Origin: JBDTLH01 sp039934875
Lineage (GTDB): Bacteria > Acidobacteriota > Terriglobia > Terriglobales > Acidobacteriaceae
NCBI GenBank assembly: GCA_039934875.1
Contig: JBDTLH010000223.1
Coordinates: forward strand, 1 to 10,128
Reading direction: 5' to 3'
DNA length: 10,128 nucleotides
Below are positions 1 through 6,534 of the stretch, in pieces; position 1 is the first letter of the stretch, and each line of letters starts with the position of its first letter. Both the position numbers and the translations under genes were made by a program. The notes beneath the pieces are model-generated. The model was not told the origin of the DNA, did not search any database, and was given only the letters and a program-made list of their open reading frames with translations.

Positions 1-1193
1 TCATTACCGTCGGCACCGGACATCCGCTGGTCTATGCGGATTGGCTGCACACGCCCGGCAAGCCCACCGTGCTCTGCTATGGGCACTATGATGTCCAGCC
101 GCCTGATCCGCTGAACGAGTGGACCACGCCGCCCTTTGAACCCACCGAGCGCGACGGCAACATCTACGCGAGAGGTGCGGTCGATGACAAGGGCCAGATG
201 TGGATGCACGTCAAGGCGCTCGAATCCCTCCTCTCTTCGAATGGCGGCAAGTTGCCCGTCAACGTTAAAGTGCTGATTGAGGGTGAAGAAGAGGTCGGCG
301 GAGAGTCCATCGCGAAGCTGGTCGCCGAGCAGAAGCAGAAGCTGAAGGCCGACTTTGCGCTGGTAAGCGATACCGAAATGTTCGCGCCCGAGTTGCCGAC
401 GCTCTGCGTTGGCCTGCGCGGCTTGATCTATACCGAGCTTGAGGCCACCGGCGCAAAGACCGATCTTCACTCCGGAATCTACGGCGGGGCCGCGCCCAAT
501 CCATTCTTCGCATTGTGCGAGGTGATTGCGAAGCTGAAAGATGAGCAGGGGCACATCCTCATACCCGGTTTCTACGATCAAGTGGCGAAGCCCAGCGCGG
601 AAGAGTTGCATGCGTGGAATTCGCTGCCCTTCGATGAAGCGGATTATCTTGAACAGGAAGTTGGGTCGAAGGCGCTTACCGGAGAGCCGGGCTTTTCCGT
701 ACAAGAGCGCACCTGGGCCCGGCCCACACTTGAAGTGCACGGTATGCCCGGCGGCTTCATCGGAGCGGGCGCCAAGACCGTGATTCCGGCAAAGGCGACC
801 GCGAAAATTTCCATGCGCGTAGTGCCTGATATGGACCCGCGGCGCAGCTTCGACCTTTACAAAAATTACGCGCTGTCACTGGCTCCCAAAGGCATCGAAT
901 TGAAAGTCAAATTGTTGAGCATGGGCGATCCCATGATTATCCCCACCGATAATCCCTTCGTGAAGGCCTCGACCGAGGCGATGAAAGAGGTCTTCGGCAA
1001 AGAGACCGTCTTCGTGCGCTCGGGAGGTTCCATTCCCATCGTTGCGGAGTTCGACAAGCACCTCGGCATCCCCTCGGTCATGATGGGCTTTGGACTTCCT
1101 GACGACAATCTGCACGCCCCCAACGAAAAATTTCACATCGCAAACTTTCACCGCGGAATCGAATCCATTGTGAGATTTATGGAGAAGCTGTAG
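1..1193 (+). CDS. M20-family metallopeptidase (dipeptidase), 5' end missing
   Basis: A zinc-dependent dipeptidase of the M20 (ArgE/DapE/ACY1/carnosinase-like) family, probably cytosolic and hydrolysing short peptides. The reading frame is open from base 3, so the gene starts outside the window; 396 residues are visible and roughly 60-80 N-terminal residues are likely missing. Family landmarks appear in order: GHYDVQP at about 81-101 (His metal ligand and adjacent Asp), GAVDDKGQ at about 177-200 (bridging Asp), EGEEEVGG near 279-302 (Glu base and metal Glu), VSDTEM near 366 (Asp ligand), and DDNLHAPNEK near 1100-1130 (last His ligand). LHSGIYGG near 468 matches the dimer-domain His that stabilises the transition state in carnosinase-type enzymes. 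All expected metal and catalytic residues are present, so it should be active. The GTG at 69 is internal, not the start. Exact substrate cannot be told. Confidence 0.93.
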   Translation, partial: ITVGTGHPLVYADWLHTPGKPTVLCYGHYDVQPPDPLNEWTTPPFEPTERDGNIYARGAVDDKGQMWMHVKALESLLSSNGGKLPVNVKVLIEGEEEVGGESIAKLVAEQKQKLKADFALVSDTEMFAPELPTLCVGLRGLIYTELEATGAKTDLHSGIYGGAAPNPFFALCEVIAKLKDEQGHILIPGFYDQVAKPSAEELHAWNSLPFDEADYLEQEVGSKALTGEPGFSVQERTWARPTLEVHGMPGGFIGAGAKTVIPAKATAKISMRVVPDMDPRRSFDLYKNYALSLAPKGIELKVKLLSMGDPMIIPTDNPFVKASTEAMKEVFGKETVFVRSGGSIPIVAEFDKHLGIPSVMMGFGLPDDNLHAPNEKFHIANFHRGIESIVRFMEKL

Positions 1194-1206
1194 CAACAAC
1201 GGTTTG

Positions 1207-1268
1207 GGTAGACCCCCGGCGTCAGCCGGGGGATAAGTCACTAGCATGAGGGCGGCTTTAGCCGCTGA
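1207..1268 (+). repeat. Double-hairpin intergenic repeat, copy 1
   Basis: Two perfect palindromes stand about 19 bases apart. The first (1213-1232) has an 8-bp stem, cccccggc/gccggggg, around a 4-base loop. The second (1252-1265) is gcggct-tt-agccgc. The same two hairpins in the same order, preceded by the same 'ggtagac', recur on the minus strand at 8194-8258. The element lies between the M20 peptidase stop and the HMG-CoA lyase start. It resembles REP-type dispersed intergenic repeats. There is no T-tract, so a classical Rho-independent terminator is less likely, although the stem would fold in RNA. Confidence 0.75.
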
Positions 1269-1309
1269 GGTATTAATCAGAGTTTCCTATTGCACTAAAG
1301 ATTATCGTT

Positions 1310-2182
1310 ATGTCGGAAATTAAGTTGATCGAATGTCCGCGCGACGCCTGGCAGGGATTGAAGGGAAGAATCCCCGCTGAGGCCAAAGCGAACTATCTGC
1401 AAGCGCTGATCGCCGCCGGCTTCACCCACATCGATGCAGTCTCTTTCGTCTCCCCCAAGGCCGTGCCCCAGATGGCGGATTCAGAGAAGGTGCTGAACCT
1501 TCTCGAAGTCCCGGAGGGGGTAGAGATCATAGGTATCGTGGTGAATGAAAAGGGCGCCGACCGCGCTATCAAAGCGGAAAGGGTAACCACTCTCGGATTT
1601 CCTTATTCCGTCTCGCCAACATTTCTTCAGCGCAATCAGAGACAGACGCTCGAAGACTCCATAGACGAACTCGAAAAGATCGCCGGCAAAGCCTTCGAAG
1701 CGGGACTCGACGTGGTCGCTTATATCTCGATGGCGTTCGGCAATCCCTACGGAGACCTGTGGAACGAAGCCGAGGTGGTCGAGGCAGTCGGCATCCTCGC
1801 CGACATGGATATCCGCCAGGTCTCGCTGGCCGATACAGTGGGCGCCGCTTCGCCCGAAGTGATCGCCGGCATGGTGAAGTCAGTTCTCCAGGCGCACGAT
1901 CATCTCGAGATCGGAGTGCACCTGCACAGCCGTCCCGACAATGCGGAAGCCAAGGTGCTGGCCGCGCTCGATGCGGGATGCCGCCGCTTCGACTCCGCGA
2001 TGGGCGGCCTCGGAGGCTGTCCCTTCGCCTCTGACACACTCACCGGAAACATCTCCACCGCGGCGGTATTATCGGCGCTGAAGAAACGCTCCCTGGTCGC
2101 GCCCATCCAGGGCCCGCTCGACAATCTGGTCCTGCTCAGCCGTGAGATCGCGATTCAATACTCGACAGACTTAGTGCAATAG
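1310..2182 (+). CDS. Hydroxymethylglutaryl-CoA lyase
   Basis: Cleaves 3-hydroxy-3-methylglutaryl-CoA to acetyl-CoA and acetoacetate, the final step of leucine catabolism. It is a 290-residue TIM barrel of the HMGL-like/DRE-TIM family, close to the usual ~300. Visible landmarks: PRDAWQ (R11, D12, Q15), SFVSPKAVPQM at 45-55, LADT (D175), VHLH (H204 and H206, metal ligands), and GLGGCPFA with the catalytic Cys at 237. The segment AFGNPYGD at 142-149 has Asn where animal enzymes have Cys; from memory this form also occurs in Bacteroidetes-type lyases. The residue matching human E279, after GN near 247, appears to be Ala. The ATG at 1310 has no strong Shine-Dalgarno sequence, but the N-terminal strand fits the family there. 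The crotonase gene two ORFs downstream would supply its substrate if it is a methylglutaconyl-CoA hydratase. Confidence 0.88.
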   Translation: MSEIKLIECPRDAWQGLKGRIPAEAKANYLQALIAAGFTHIDAVSFVSPKAVPQMADSEKVLNLLEVPEGVEIIGIVVNEKGADRAIKAERVTTLGFPYSVSPTFLQRNQRQTLEDSIDELEKIAGKAFEAGLDVVAYISMAFGNPYGDLWNEAEVVEAVGILADMDIRQVSLADTVGAASPEVIAGMVKSVLQAHDHLEIGVHLHSRPDNAEAKVLAALDAGCRRFDSAMGGLGGCPFASDTLTGNISTAAVLSALKKRSLVAPIQGPLDNLVLLSREIAIQYSTDLVQ

Positions 2183-2240
2183 GGCAAAATAATCGCTAAC
2201 TGGAGCCGCCCCAGCCAACTCTCACACGAGGTGATGGCCG

Positions 2241-2678
2241 ATGCGGCTCGCGCTCCTTACCCTTCTTCTCTTCCCAACCTTCTCCTTCGGCCAGCACGGA
2301 TACGCGCGCAGCGGCATGTTTCCCAGCGACTACCACATGGATACCTATACCGGAAAGCTGTTGGACTACAACCCGCAGACGCATCAGATCAAGATCGAAT
2401 GTGATATCTGCGCCGGTAAAGATGAGTTTATCGCGGTCCTCGGTGACCCGGAGGCCAGCAAATCTATCAAGTTTCACGTGAGTCCGCGCGATGAGGGCAA
2501 ACGCGGTGCGGCGGCCTATCATCGCGCTCCCGCCCCCGACGAGATTGTAGTCGGCGATTTGCTGCGGGTTTACTACAATCAGCGCAAGTCCAAGCAGGAT
2601 GGCAACAAGGTAATTTACAATGCCGTCTTTGAGATGGAAAAGCTGGCCGCAGCCGCTCCTATCAACCCGCAACCCTGA
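2241..2678 (+). CDS. Small exported protein of unknown function
   Basis: A 145-residue protein I do not recognise. Residues 1-17 form a classical signal peptide (MRLALL, then a hydrophobic core, then SFG before QHG), so it is probably secreted to the periplasm; no lipobox Cys is seen. The mature part is short and polar, with a CxxC pair (C54-D-I-C57) in a segment IECDICAGKDEF and a conserved-looking close, VVGDLLRVYYNQ at about 107-118, suggesting a small beta-rich domain. A good Shine-Dalgarno sequence, gaggtgat (2228-2235), precedes the ATG. The stop is only two bases before the crotonase start (TGA-TT-ATG), so the two are almost certainly cotranscribed. The 58-bp gap to the lyase suggests that gene is in the same unit. 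Why an exported protein sits between two cytosolic CoA enzymes is unclear. Confidence 0.8.
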   Translation: MRLALLTLLLFPTFSFGQHGYARSGMFPSDYHMDTYTGKLLDYNPQTHQIKIECDICAGKDEFIAVLGDPEASKSIKFHVSPRDEGKRGAAAYHRAPAPDEIVVGDLLRVYYNQRKSKQDGNKVIYNAVFEMEKLAAAAPINPQP

Positions 2679-2680
2679 TT

Positions 2681-3463
2681 ATGACCGCCTACAAAACACT
2701 TCTGCTCTCCATCGAAGACCGCATTGCCGTCATTACCTTCAACCGCCCGGAAAAGCGCAATGCGGTCAGTTATGAACTGATCGACGAACTGGCGCACGCT
2801 CTCGCCGAGGTACGCAGCTCGCCCGCGCAAGCCCTGATTATCACCGGAGCAGGAAAGGCCTTCTGCGCCGGCATGGACCTCGACGAGTTGAAACAACTGC
2901 TGGGCCGCACCCACGAGCAGAACGTCGAAGACTCGCGCAAGATGGCAAATCTCTTCCGCTCGCTCTATGATTTTCCCCTGCCCACCATCGCCGCCGTCAA
3001 CGGCGCAGCCATCGCCGGGGGCACCGGCATTGCCACCATCTGCGACTTCACCCTCGCCGTGCCCGAGGCGAAGTTCGCCTACACCGAGGTGAAGATCGGC
3101 TTTGTTCCCGCCATCGTCTCCACCTTCCTGACCCGGCAAGTGGGCGAAAAAGTCGCGCGCGATCTGTTGCTCACCGGACGTATCTTCGACGCCGCGGAGG
3201 CACAGGATATGGGGCTGGTAAACGAACTGGTTGCGACGGAGATGCTGATGCCGAGGGCCGCGGAATTAGCCAGGCTGTTGCTGGAAAATTCTCCCGCCTC
3301 GCTGCGCGCCACCAAAGCACTGCTCTCGCAGGCGGTGGACGAAGAGCTCGACCGCCTCATCGACCGCGCCGTCGAACAAAACGCCCGCGTGCGCCAGGGA
3401 CACGACTTCCGCGAGGGCATCACCGCCTTCCTCGAAAAACGCAAGCCCCAATGGGACGCGTAA
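2681..3463 (+). CDS. Enoyl-CoA hydratase/isomerase (crotonase) family protein
   Basis: A 260-residue crotonase-fold enzyme acting on an acyl-CoA thioester. Oxyanion-hole elements are clear: AFCAGMDL at 60-67 and NGAAIAGGTG at 107-116. Of the two Glu residues used by classical hydratases, the second is present (E135 in FAYTEVKIG), but the position of the first (rat E144) is Gly116. That argues against a standard two-Glu hydration mechanism; isomerase, decarboxylase or single-Glu hydratase chemistry is possible. The C-terminal helical part (about 195-260) is complete. Placed with an HMG-CoA lyase, the simplest guess is methylglutaconyl-CoA hydratase in leucine breakdown, but this rests on context alone. 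Translation is probably coupled to the upstream exported protein: the start follows that stop by two bases and no separate strong ribosome binding site is seen. Confidence 0.88.
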   Translation: MTAYKTLLLSIEDRIAVITFNRPEKRNAVSYELIDELAHALAEVRSSPAQALIITGAGKAFCAGMDLDELKQLLGRTHEQNVEDSRKMANLFRSLYDFPLPTIAAVNGAAIAGGTGIATICDFTLAVPEAKFAYTEVKIGFVPAIVSTFLTRQVGEKVARDLLLTGRIFDAAEAQDMGLVNELVATEMLMPRAAELARLLLENSPASLRATKALLSQAVDEELDRLIDRAVEQNARVRQGHDFREGITAFLEKRKPQWDA

Positions 3464-3493
3464 AGCAGCCCCCCAATCCCTGCAACTTGATTC

Positions 3494-3624
3494 GTCATGC
3501 CTCGCAAGAAGCGTCCTTTGCCACATCAACCCACTGTCATGTTGAGCGAGGAGCGTTCTGTGCGACCCCTCCCATTGTCATCCTGAGCGAGGAGCGTTCT
3601 TTGCGACGAGTCGAAGGATCTATG
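3494..3624 (+). repeat. Three tandem 'gtcat' intergenic repeat units
   Basis: Three related units follow each other at roughly 41-43 bp spacing, beginning with gtcat at 3494, 3537 and 3578. Units 2 and 3 share 'gagcgaggagcgttct' exactly. Unit 1 has the variant 'cgcaagaagcgtcctttg', which is closer to the copy at 4113. Unit 3 is the longest and ends in 'gacgagtcgaaggatctatg'. A short apparent frame through this stretch is only a translation of the repeat. The array ends 12 bases before the stop codon of the GIY-YIG gene on the other strand. Repeats of this general look are scattered in many environmental bacterial genomes. Confidence 0.75.
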
Positions 3625-3635
3625 TTTTTTCCCGC

Positions 3636-4048
3636 TTAACCACGATCCTCCCCGAATGACCTCTCCTTCGCCGGATCGAAGACAATCCTCAAGTGCTTCC
3701 GCGCAATCTTCGCAATATAAGAATCACCAAACACCAGTGTTCCGTAATCACGCATATCCTCCAGCGACGGATTCGCCGCGCGCGCGAGCCGTATCTTTTT
3801 ATCCCGTCGCCATCCCTTCAATTGCTTTTCACGCGCTATCGCCTGGTCAATCCAGCAATATCGCTCGCAATAGATCAAACGGTGGACGTTGTATCGCGCG
3901 GTAAAAGCATCGCCCTTGCCTTCGCGATGTTGGTCCACCCGGCGAAAAGCGCATTTGTCACCCCAACGTAGAATGATGAAAGAGACACATTGGCCAGAAG
4001 GTAAACGTAATAGTATCGCCGTTCACGCACCCCTGATTGTACGGTCAA
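3636..4048 (-). pseudogene. GIY-YIG endonuclease (UPF0213/YhbQ-like), frameshifted
   Basis: A small GIY-YIG nuclease-domain protein split over two reading frames. The N-terminal half reads RRYYYVYLLANVSLSSFYVG then VTNALF (GIY-like YVYLLAN and YIG-like FYVGVTN). The second half, one frame over, reads RRVDQHREGKGDAFTARYN and continues to LIYCE and then EKQLKGWRRDKK, which carries the conserved Glu of the family. The frames join at a run of four A on the plus strand (3945-3948); one extra base there restores a continuous domain of about 137 residues. There is no ATG. A TTG at 4046-4048 is preceded by gaggag at good spacing, and a GTG eight codons later is an alternative. The tail after NPSLEDM is longer than in typical small family members. 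It could be a decayed gene, a sequencing error in a homopolymer, or a phase-switched gene. Confidence 0.8.
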
Positions 4049-4112
4049 ATTCGTGACTCCTCGCCAGCGACCCTCGCAGAGAAGACACTTAGGTAATCTT
4101 TACTCCACCCTT

Positions 4113-4175
4113 TGTCATGCTTCGCAAGAAGCGTTCTTAGCCCGATGACGAGTCGAAGGACCTATGTTTGTGCCC
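4113..4175 (+). repeat. 'gtcat' repeat, fourth copy, beyond the GIY-YIG gene
   Basis: This copy has the same orientation as the cluster at 3494-3624. It shares tgtcat, 'agcgttctt', 'gacgagtcgaagga', 'ctatgttt' and 'cccgc' with the unit at 3577-3635, and 'cgcaagaagcgt' with the unit at 3494. It begins 64 bases upstream of the likely start of the GIY-YIG gene, so that gene is bracketed by direct copies. The rest of 4049-4241 shows no gene. Confidence 0.7.
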
Positions 4176-4253
4176 GCATTGGTTCAAGTCGGCCACGACA
4201 AGGTAGCGATCGCCCGCTCCACTCGCCTGTTATCCTGAACAGTGACAATAGGA

Positions 4254-4670
4254 ATGAAAGGCGAGACCACCGTGCGCGTGCGCTATGCCGAGACCGACCA
4301 GGCGGGCGTAGTCTATCACTCTAATTTCATCATCTGGTTCGAGGTCGGACGCGTCGAATTGCTGCGCCAAATGGGATTCAATTACCGGCAGATGGAGATC
4401 GAGGACGACTGCACCATCGCCGTCGCCGATGTGCGCTGCCGCTACCGCTCACCCGCGCGCTATGACGACATCGTCCTCATTCGCACCCGCCTGACGAAAG
4501 TAAAACGCAAAGTGCTGCACTTTGAATACGATCTGCTGCGGCAATCAGACGGCACGCTGCTGGCGCAGGGCGAAACCATACACGTGGTCGTCAACGCCGG
4601 CTTCCAAAGCCATCCGCTACCCGACAAATATTTCGACGCCTTCCGCGGCGCAACCGGACTAGGTATCTAA
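4254..4670 (+). CDS. Acyl-CoA thioesterase, 4HBT (YbgC/FadM) family
   Basis: A hot-dog-fold thioesterase of 138 residues, the usual size for the YbgC/FadM group, which hydrolyses acyl-CoA or acyl-carrier thioesters in the cytosol. The signature RYAETDQAGVVYHSNFI near the N-terminus carries the catalytic Asp (D15) and a nearby His (H22). It is followed by the long helix segment FEVGRVELLRQMGFNY and the core strands to VVVNAGF. The start is uncertain: an in-frame GTG at 4242 would add four residues, and neither start has a well-spaced Shine-Dalgarno sequence. I chose the ATG. Its stop overlaps the next start by one base (TAATG), so it is translationally coupled to the ammonia-lyase. A TATCCT box at 4231-4236 could be a -10 element. 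Acyl chain preference cannot be read from the sequence. Confidence 0.88.
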   Translation: MKGETTVRVRYAETDQAGVVYHSNFIIWFEVGRVELLRQMGFNYRQMEIEDDCTIAVADVRCRYRSPARYDDIVLIRTRLTKVKRKVLHFEYDLLRQSDGTLLAQGETIHVVVNAGFQSHPLPDKYFDAFRGATGLGI

Positions 4671-6217
4671 TGCACGCCACAACCAAGCCAAATACCCAGC
4701 CGCTCCTGCTCGACGGAAACTCACTCACCCTGGAAACATTTGCCGAGGCAGTACTCTCGCTTCGTCCGGTCGCGCTCGCTGATCAAGCCCGCAATGCCGT
4801 TGATAGCGCCCGCCAAGTGGTCGAGGCGATCCTTACTTCAAACACAGTGGCATACGCCATTACCACGGGCGTCGGACAACTCAGCGAAGTCCGCATCGCG
4901 CCCGAGCAGAACCGCCAGTTGCAACTCAATCTGCTGCGCTCCCACGCGGTCGGAGTAGGCGAGCCGCTGAGCGAGGCAGAGTCCCGCGGAATGATGCTGT
5001 TGCGCGCCAACTCCCTCGCCAAGGGCAACAGCGGAGTTCGCGCCGTGGTCATCGACACGCTATGCCAGATGCTCAATCGCGGCGTGCACCCCGTCATTCC
5101 CTCGCAGGGCAGCGTGGGCGCCAGCGGAGACCTCGCCCCCCTCGCCCACCTAGCGCTCGTCCTCATCGGTGAAGGCGAAGCGTTCTATCGTGGCAACCGC
5201 CTGAGTGGCGCGGATGCCATGCGGCAAGCTGGCATTCCCACCATCACCGTCGAGGCGAAAGAGGCGATCTCGCTCATCAATGGCACACAAGCCATGCTCT
5301 CCTGCGGCGCGCTGGCCCTCGTCCGTTCAGTGAATCTGGTGGACACTGCTGACGTGCTCGGCGCGGCATCGCTCGAAGCGCTCAAGGGCACTCTGGTCGC
5401 CATGGACGAACGCATCCACCAGGCGCGGCCGCATCCCGGACAGATCAAATCCGCCGCCAATGTCCGCCACATGCTCCAAGGCGAAAGCCAGATCCGCGAA
5501 TCGCATCGCGAGTGCGGACGCGTGCAGGACGCATACTCCCTGCGCTGCATACCGCAGGTGCACGGCGCAGTGCGCGATACCCTCGCGTTCGCCCGGCAGG
5601 TCTTCGAGACGGAGATGAATTCGGCGGTGGACAACCCTCTGGTGTTCGGCGAGGACGTAATCTCCGGCGGCAACTTTCACGGCGAACCGATCGCCTTCGT
5701 CCTCGATTACCTTGCCGTCTGTCTGAGCGCGCTGGCAGGCATCTCCGAGCGCCGCATCGAGCGTCTGGTCAACCCCGCATTGAGCGAAGGTCTGTCCGCG
5801 TTCCTCGCCTCTGGCGCGGGCCTCAACTCCGGATTCATGATGCCGCAGGTCACCGCTGCCGCGCTGGTCAGCGAGAACAAAGTTTACGCGCACCCCGCCA
5901 GCGTGGATTCGATCACCACCTCCGGCAATAAAGAGGATTTTGTATCCATGGGCATGACCGGCGCGATCAAGCTCAAACGCATCGTCGAAAACACTACCAA
6001 CGTCCTCATGATCGAAGCGATTTGCGCGGCGCAGGCGCTCGACCTGCTGCGTCCGCTCACCAGCACCGCGCGGGTGGAAGAGGCGCATAAGGCGATTCGC
6101 GGCGTCACTGCTTTTGTGGACCACGACCGCGTGCTGACCAAGGACTTCGCCGAGATCGCCGACCTGATTCGTAGTGGCAAATTAGCATCTCTTCTGCATA
6201 CTGGTGTTATCCTGTAG
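4670..6217 (+). CDS. hutH: Histidine ammonia-lyase family (MIO) enzyme
   Basis: An aromatic amino acid ammonia-lyase of 515 residues, most likely histidine ammonia-lyase (histidine to urocanate plus ammonia). The Ala-Ser-Gly triad that cyclises to the MIO electrophile is at 151-153 in GSVGASGDLAPLAH. Active-site residues line up with the family: Y62 (YAITTGVG), S91-H92 (RSHAVGVGEP), N204 (SLINGTQ), Y289 and R292 (QDAYSLRCIPQVHG), and E422 (GNKEDFVSMG). The acidic residue at 422, where phenylalanine and tyrosine lyases usually have Gln, together with S-H at 91-92, favours histidine. However, Phe replaces the His common after ED, and no hutU, hutI or hutG is nearby. The partner instead is a coupled thioesterase, a pairing also met around tyrosine/phenylalanine lyases in aryl-acid pathways, so the substrate is not settled. 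The N-terminus is slightly longer than the classical HAL. Confidence 0.88.
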   Translation: MHATTKPNTQPLLLDGNSLTLETFAEAVLSLRPVALADQARNAVDSARQVVEAILTSNTVAYAITTGVGQLSEVRIAPEQNRQLQLNLLRSHAVGVGEPLSEAESRGMMLLRANSLAKGNSGVRAVVIDTLCQMLNRGVHPVIPSQGSVGASGDLAPLAHLALVLIGEGEAFYRGNRLSGADAMRQAGIPTITVEAKEAISLINGTQAMLSCGALALVRSVNLVDTADVLGAASLEALKGTLVAMDERIHQARPHPGQIKSAANVRHMLQGESQIRESHRECGRVQDAYSLRCIPQVHGAVRDTLAFARQVFETEMNSAVDNPLVFGEDVISGGNFHGEPIAFVLDYLAVCLSALAGISERRIERLVNPALSEGLSAFLASGAGLNSGFMMPQVTAAALVSENKVYAHPASVDSITTSGNKEDFVSMGMTGAIKLKRIVENTTNVLMIEAICAAQALDLLRPLTSTARVEEAHKAIRGVTAFVDHDRVLTKDFAEIADLIRSGKLASLLHTGVIL

Positions 6218-6239
6218 GCGGAATTCAGCCGCCAAGGAG
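6217..6239 (+). promoter_or_regulatory. Hairpin abutting the ribosome binding site of the small coiled-coil gene
   Basis: An inverted repeat, ggcgg (6217-6221) and ccgcc (6229-6233) with a 7-base loop, starts at the last base of the hutH stop. It ends directly against the Shine-Dalgarno sequence aaggag (6234-6239), four bases before the ATG at 6244. It could limit ribosome access or simply be chance in GC-rich DNA; the stem is only 5 bp. Confidence 0.3.
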
Positions 6240-6243
6240 CAAG

Positions 6244-6534
6244 ATGACAAACTCTCAGTTATGGATTGCGGTGCTGGTTCCCACGGTGACCGTTCTCATC
6301 GGTATTTTTCTCAACATTATCGGTAATAATCGTCTAGAAAACCGTCTGGAGAACAGAATAACCACTTTGGAATCTAGAATGAGTGCCGGGGAGACTCGGC
6401 TTGAGGCAAGAATGGACGCTGGAGAAAACCGGCTGGAGAACCGTTTAGCCGCAATTGAAGGCGATTTGCGCAGATTTTTCCAGACTTTAGGCGAGCACTC
6501 CGCGAAAATAGAGCATGTAGAAAACAGAGGGTAA
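6244..6534 (+). CDS. Small membrane-anchored coiled-coil protein
   Basis: A 96-residue protein of unknown function. One hydrophobic segment (about 7-27) is followed by a charged helix. Hydrophobic residues in the helix recur every 11: L31/L35, L42/M46, L53/M57, L64/L68, L75/F79. This hendecad pattern predicts a right-handed coiled coil. Two units are almost the same at protein level (SAGETRLEARM and DAGENRLENRL), pointing to recent internal duplication. A clear Shine-Dalgarno sequence (aaggag, 6234-6239) supports the start. Base composition looks more AT-rich than the neighbours. Similar short proteins with a 'MTN-QLW' opening recur in acidobacterial genomes as far as I recall, without a known role. 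It may oligomerise at the inner membrane. It follows hutH by 26 bp, so it may share its transcript. Confidence 0.75.
   Translation: MTNSQLWIAVLVPTVTVLIGIFLNIIGNNRLENRLENRITTLESRMSAGETRLEARMDAGENRLENRLAAIEGDLRRFFQTLGEHSAKIEHVENRG

Noticed and set aside
2198..2232. Spacer before the exported protein gene that resembles a dispersed acidobacterial repeat
   Set aside because: Only one copy is in the window, so repetition cannot be shown here.
3494..3624. Possible CRISPR array from regularly spaced repeats
   Set aside because: Units are imperfect and directly adjoining, with no unique spacers of constant length and no cas genes.
3451..3639. Plus-strand frame of 62 codons after the crotonase
   Set aside because: It is composed of translated intergenic repeat units and overlaps the end of the crotonase gene; no ribosome binding site.
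4112..4324. Plus-strand frame of 70 codons before the thioesterase
   Set aside because: It reads through the fourth repeat copy and then runs out of frame into the thioesterase gene.
5327..6124. Long minus-strand open frame of 265 codons opposite hutH
   Set aside because: It is a shadow of the hutH coding strand in GC-rich DNA; the hutH frame has all family motifs and this one has none.
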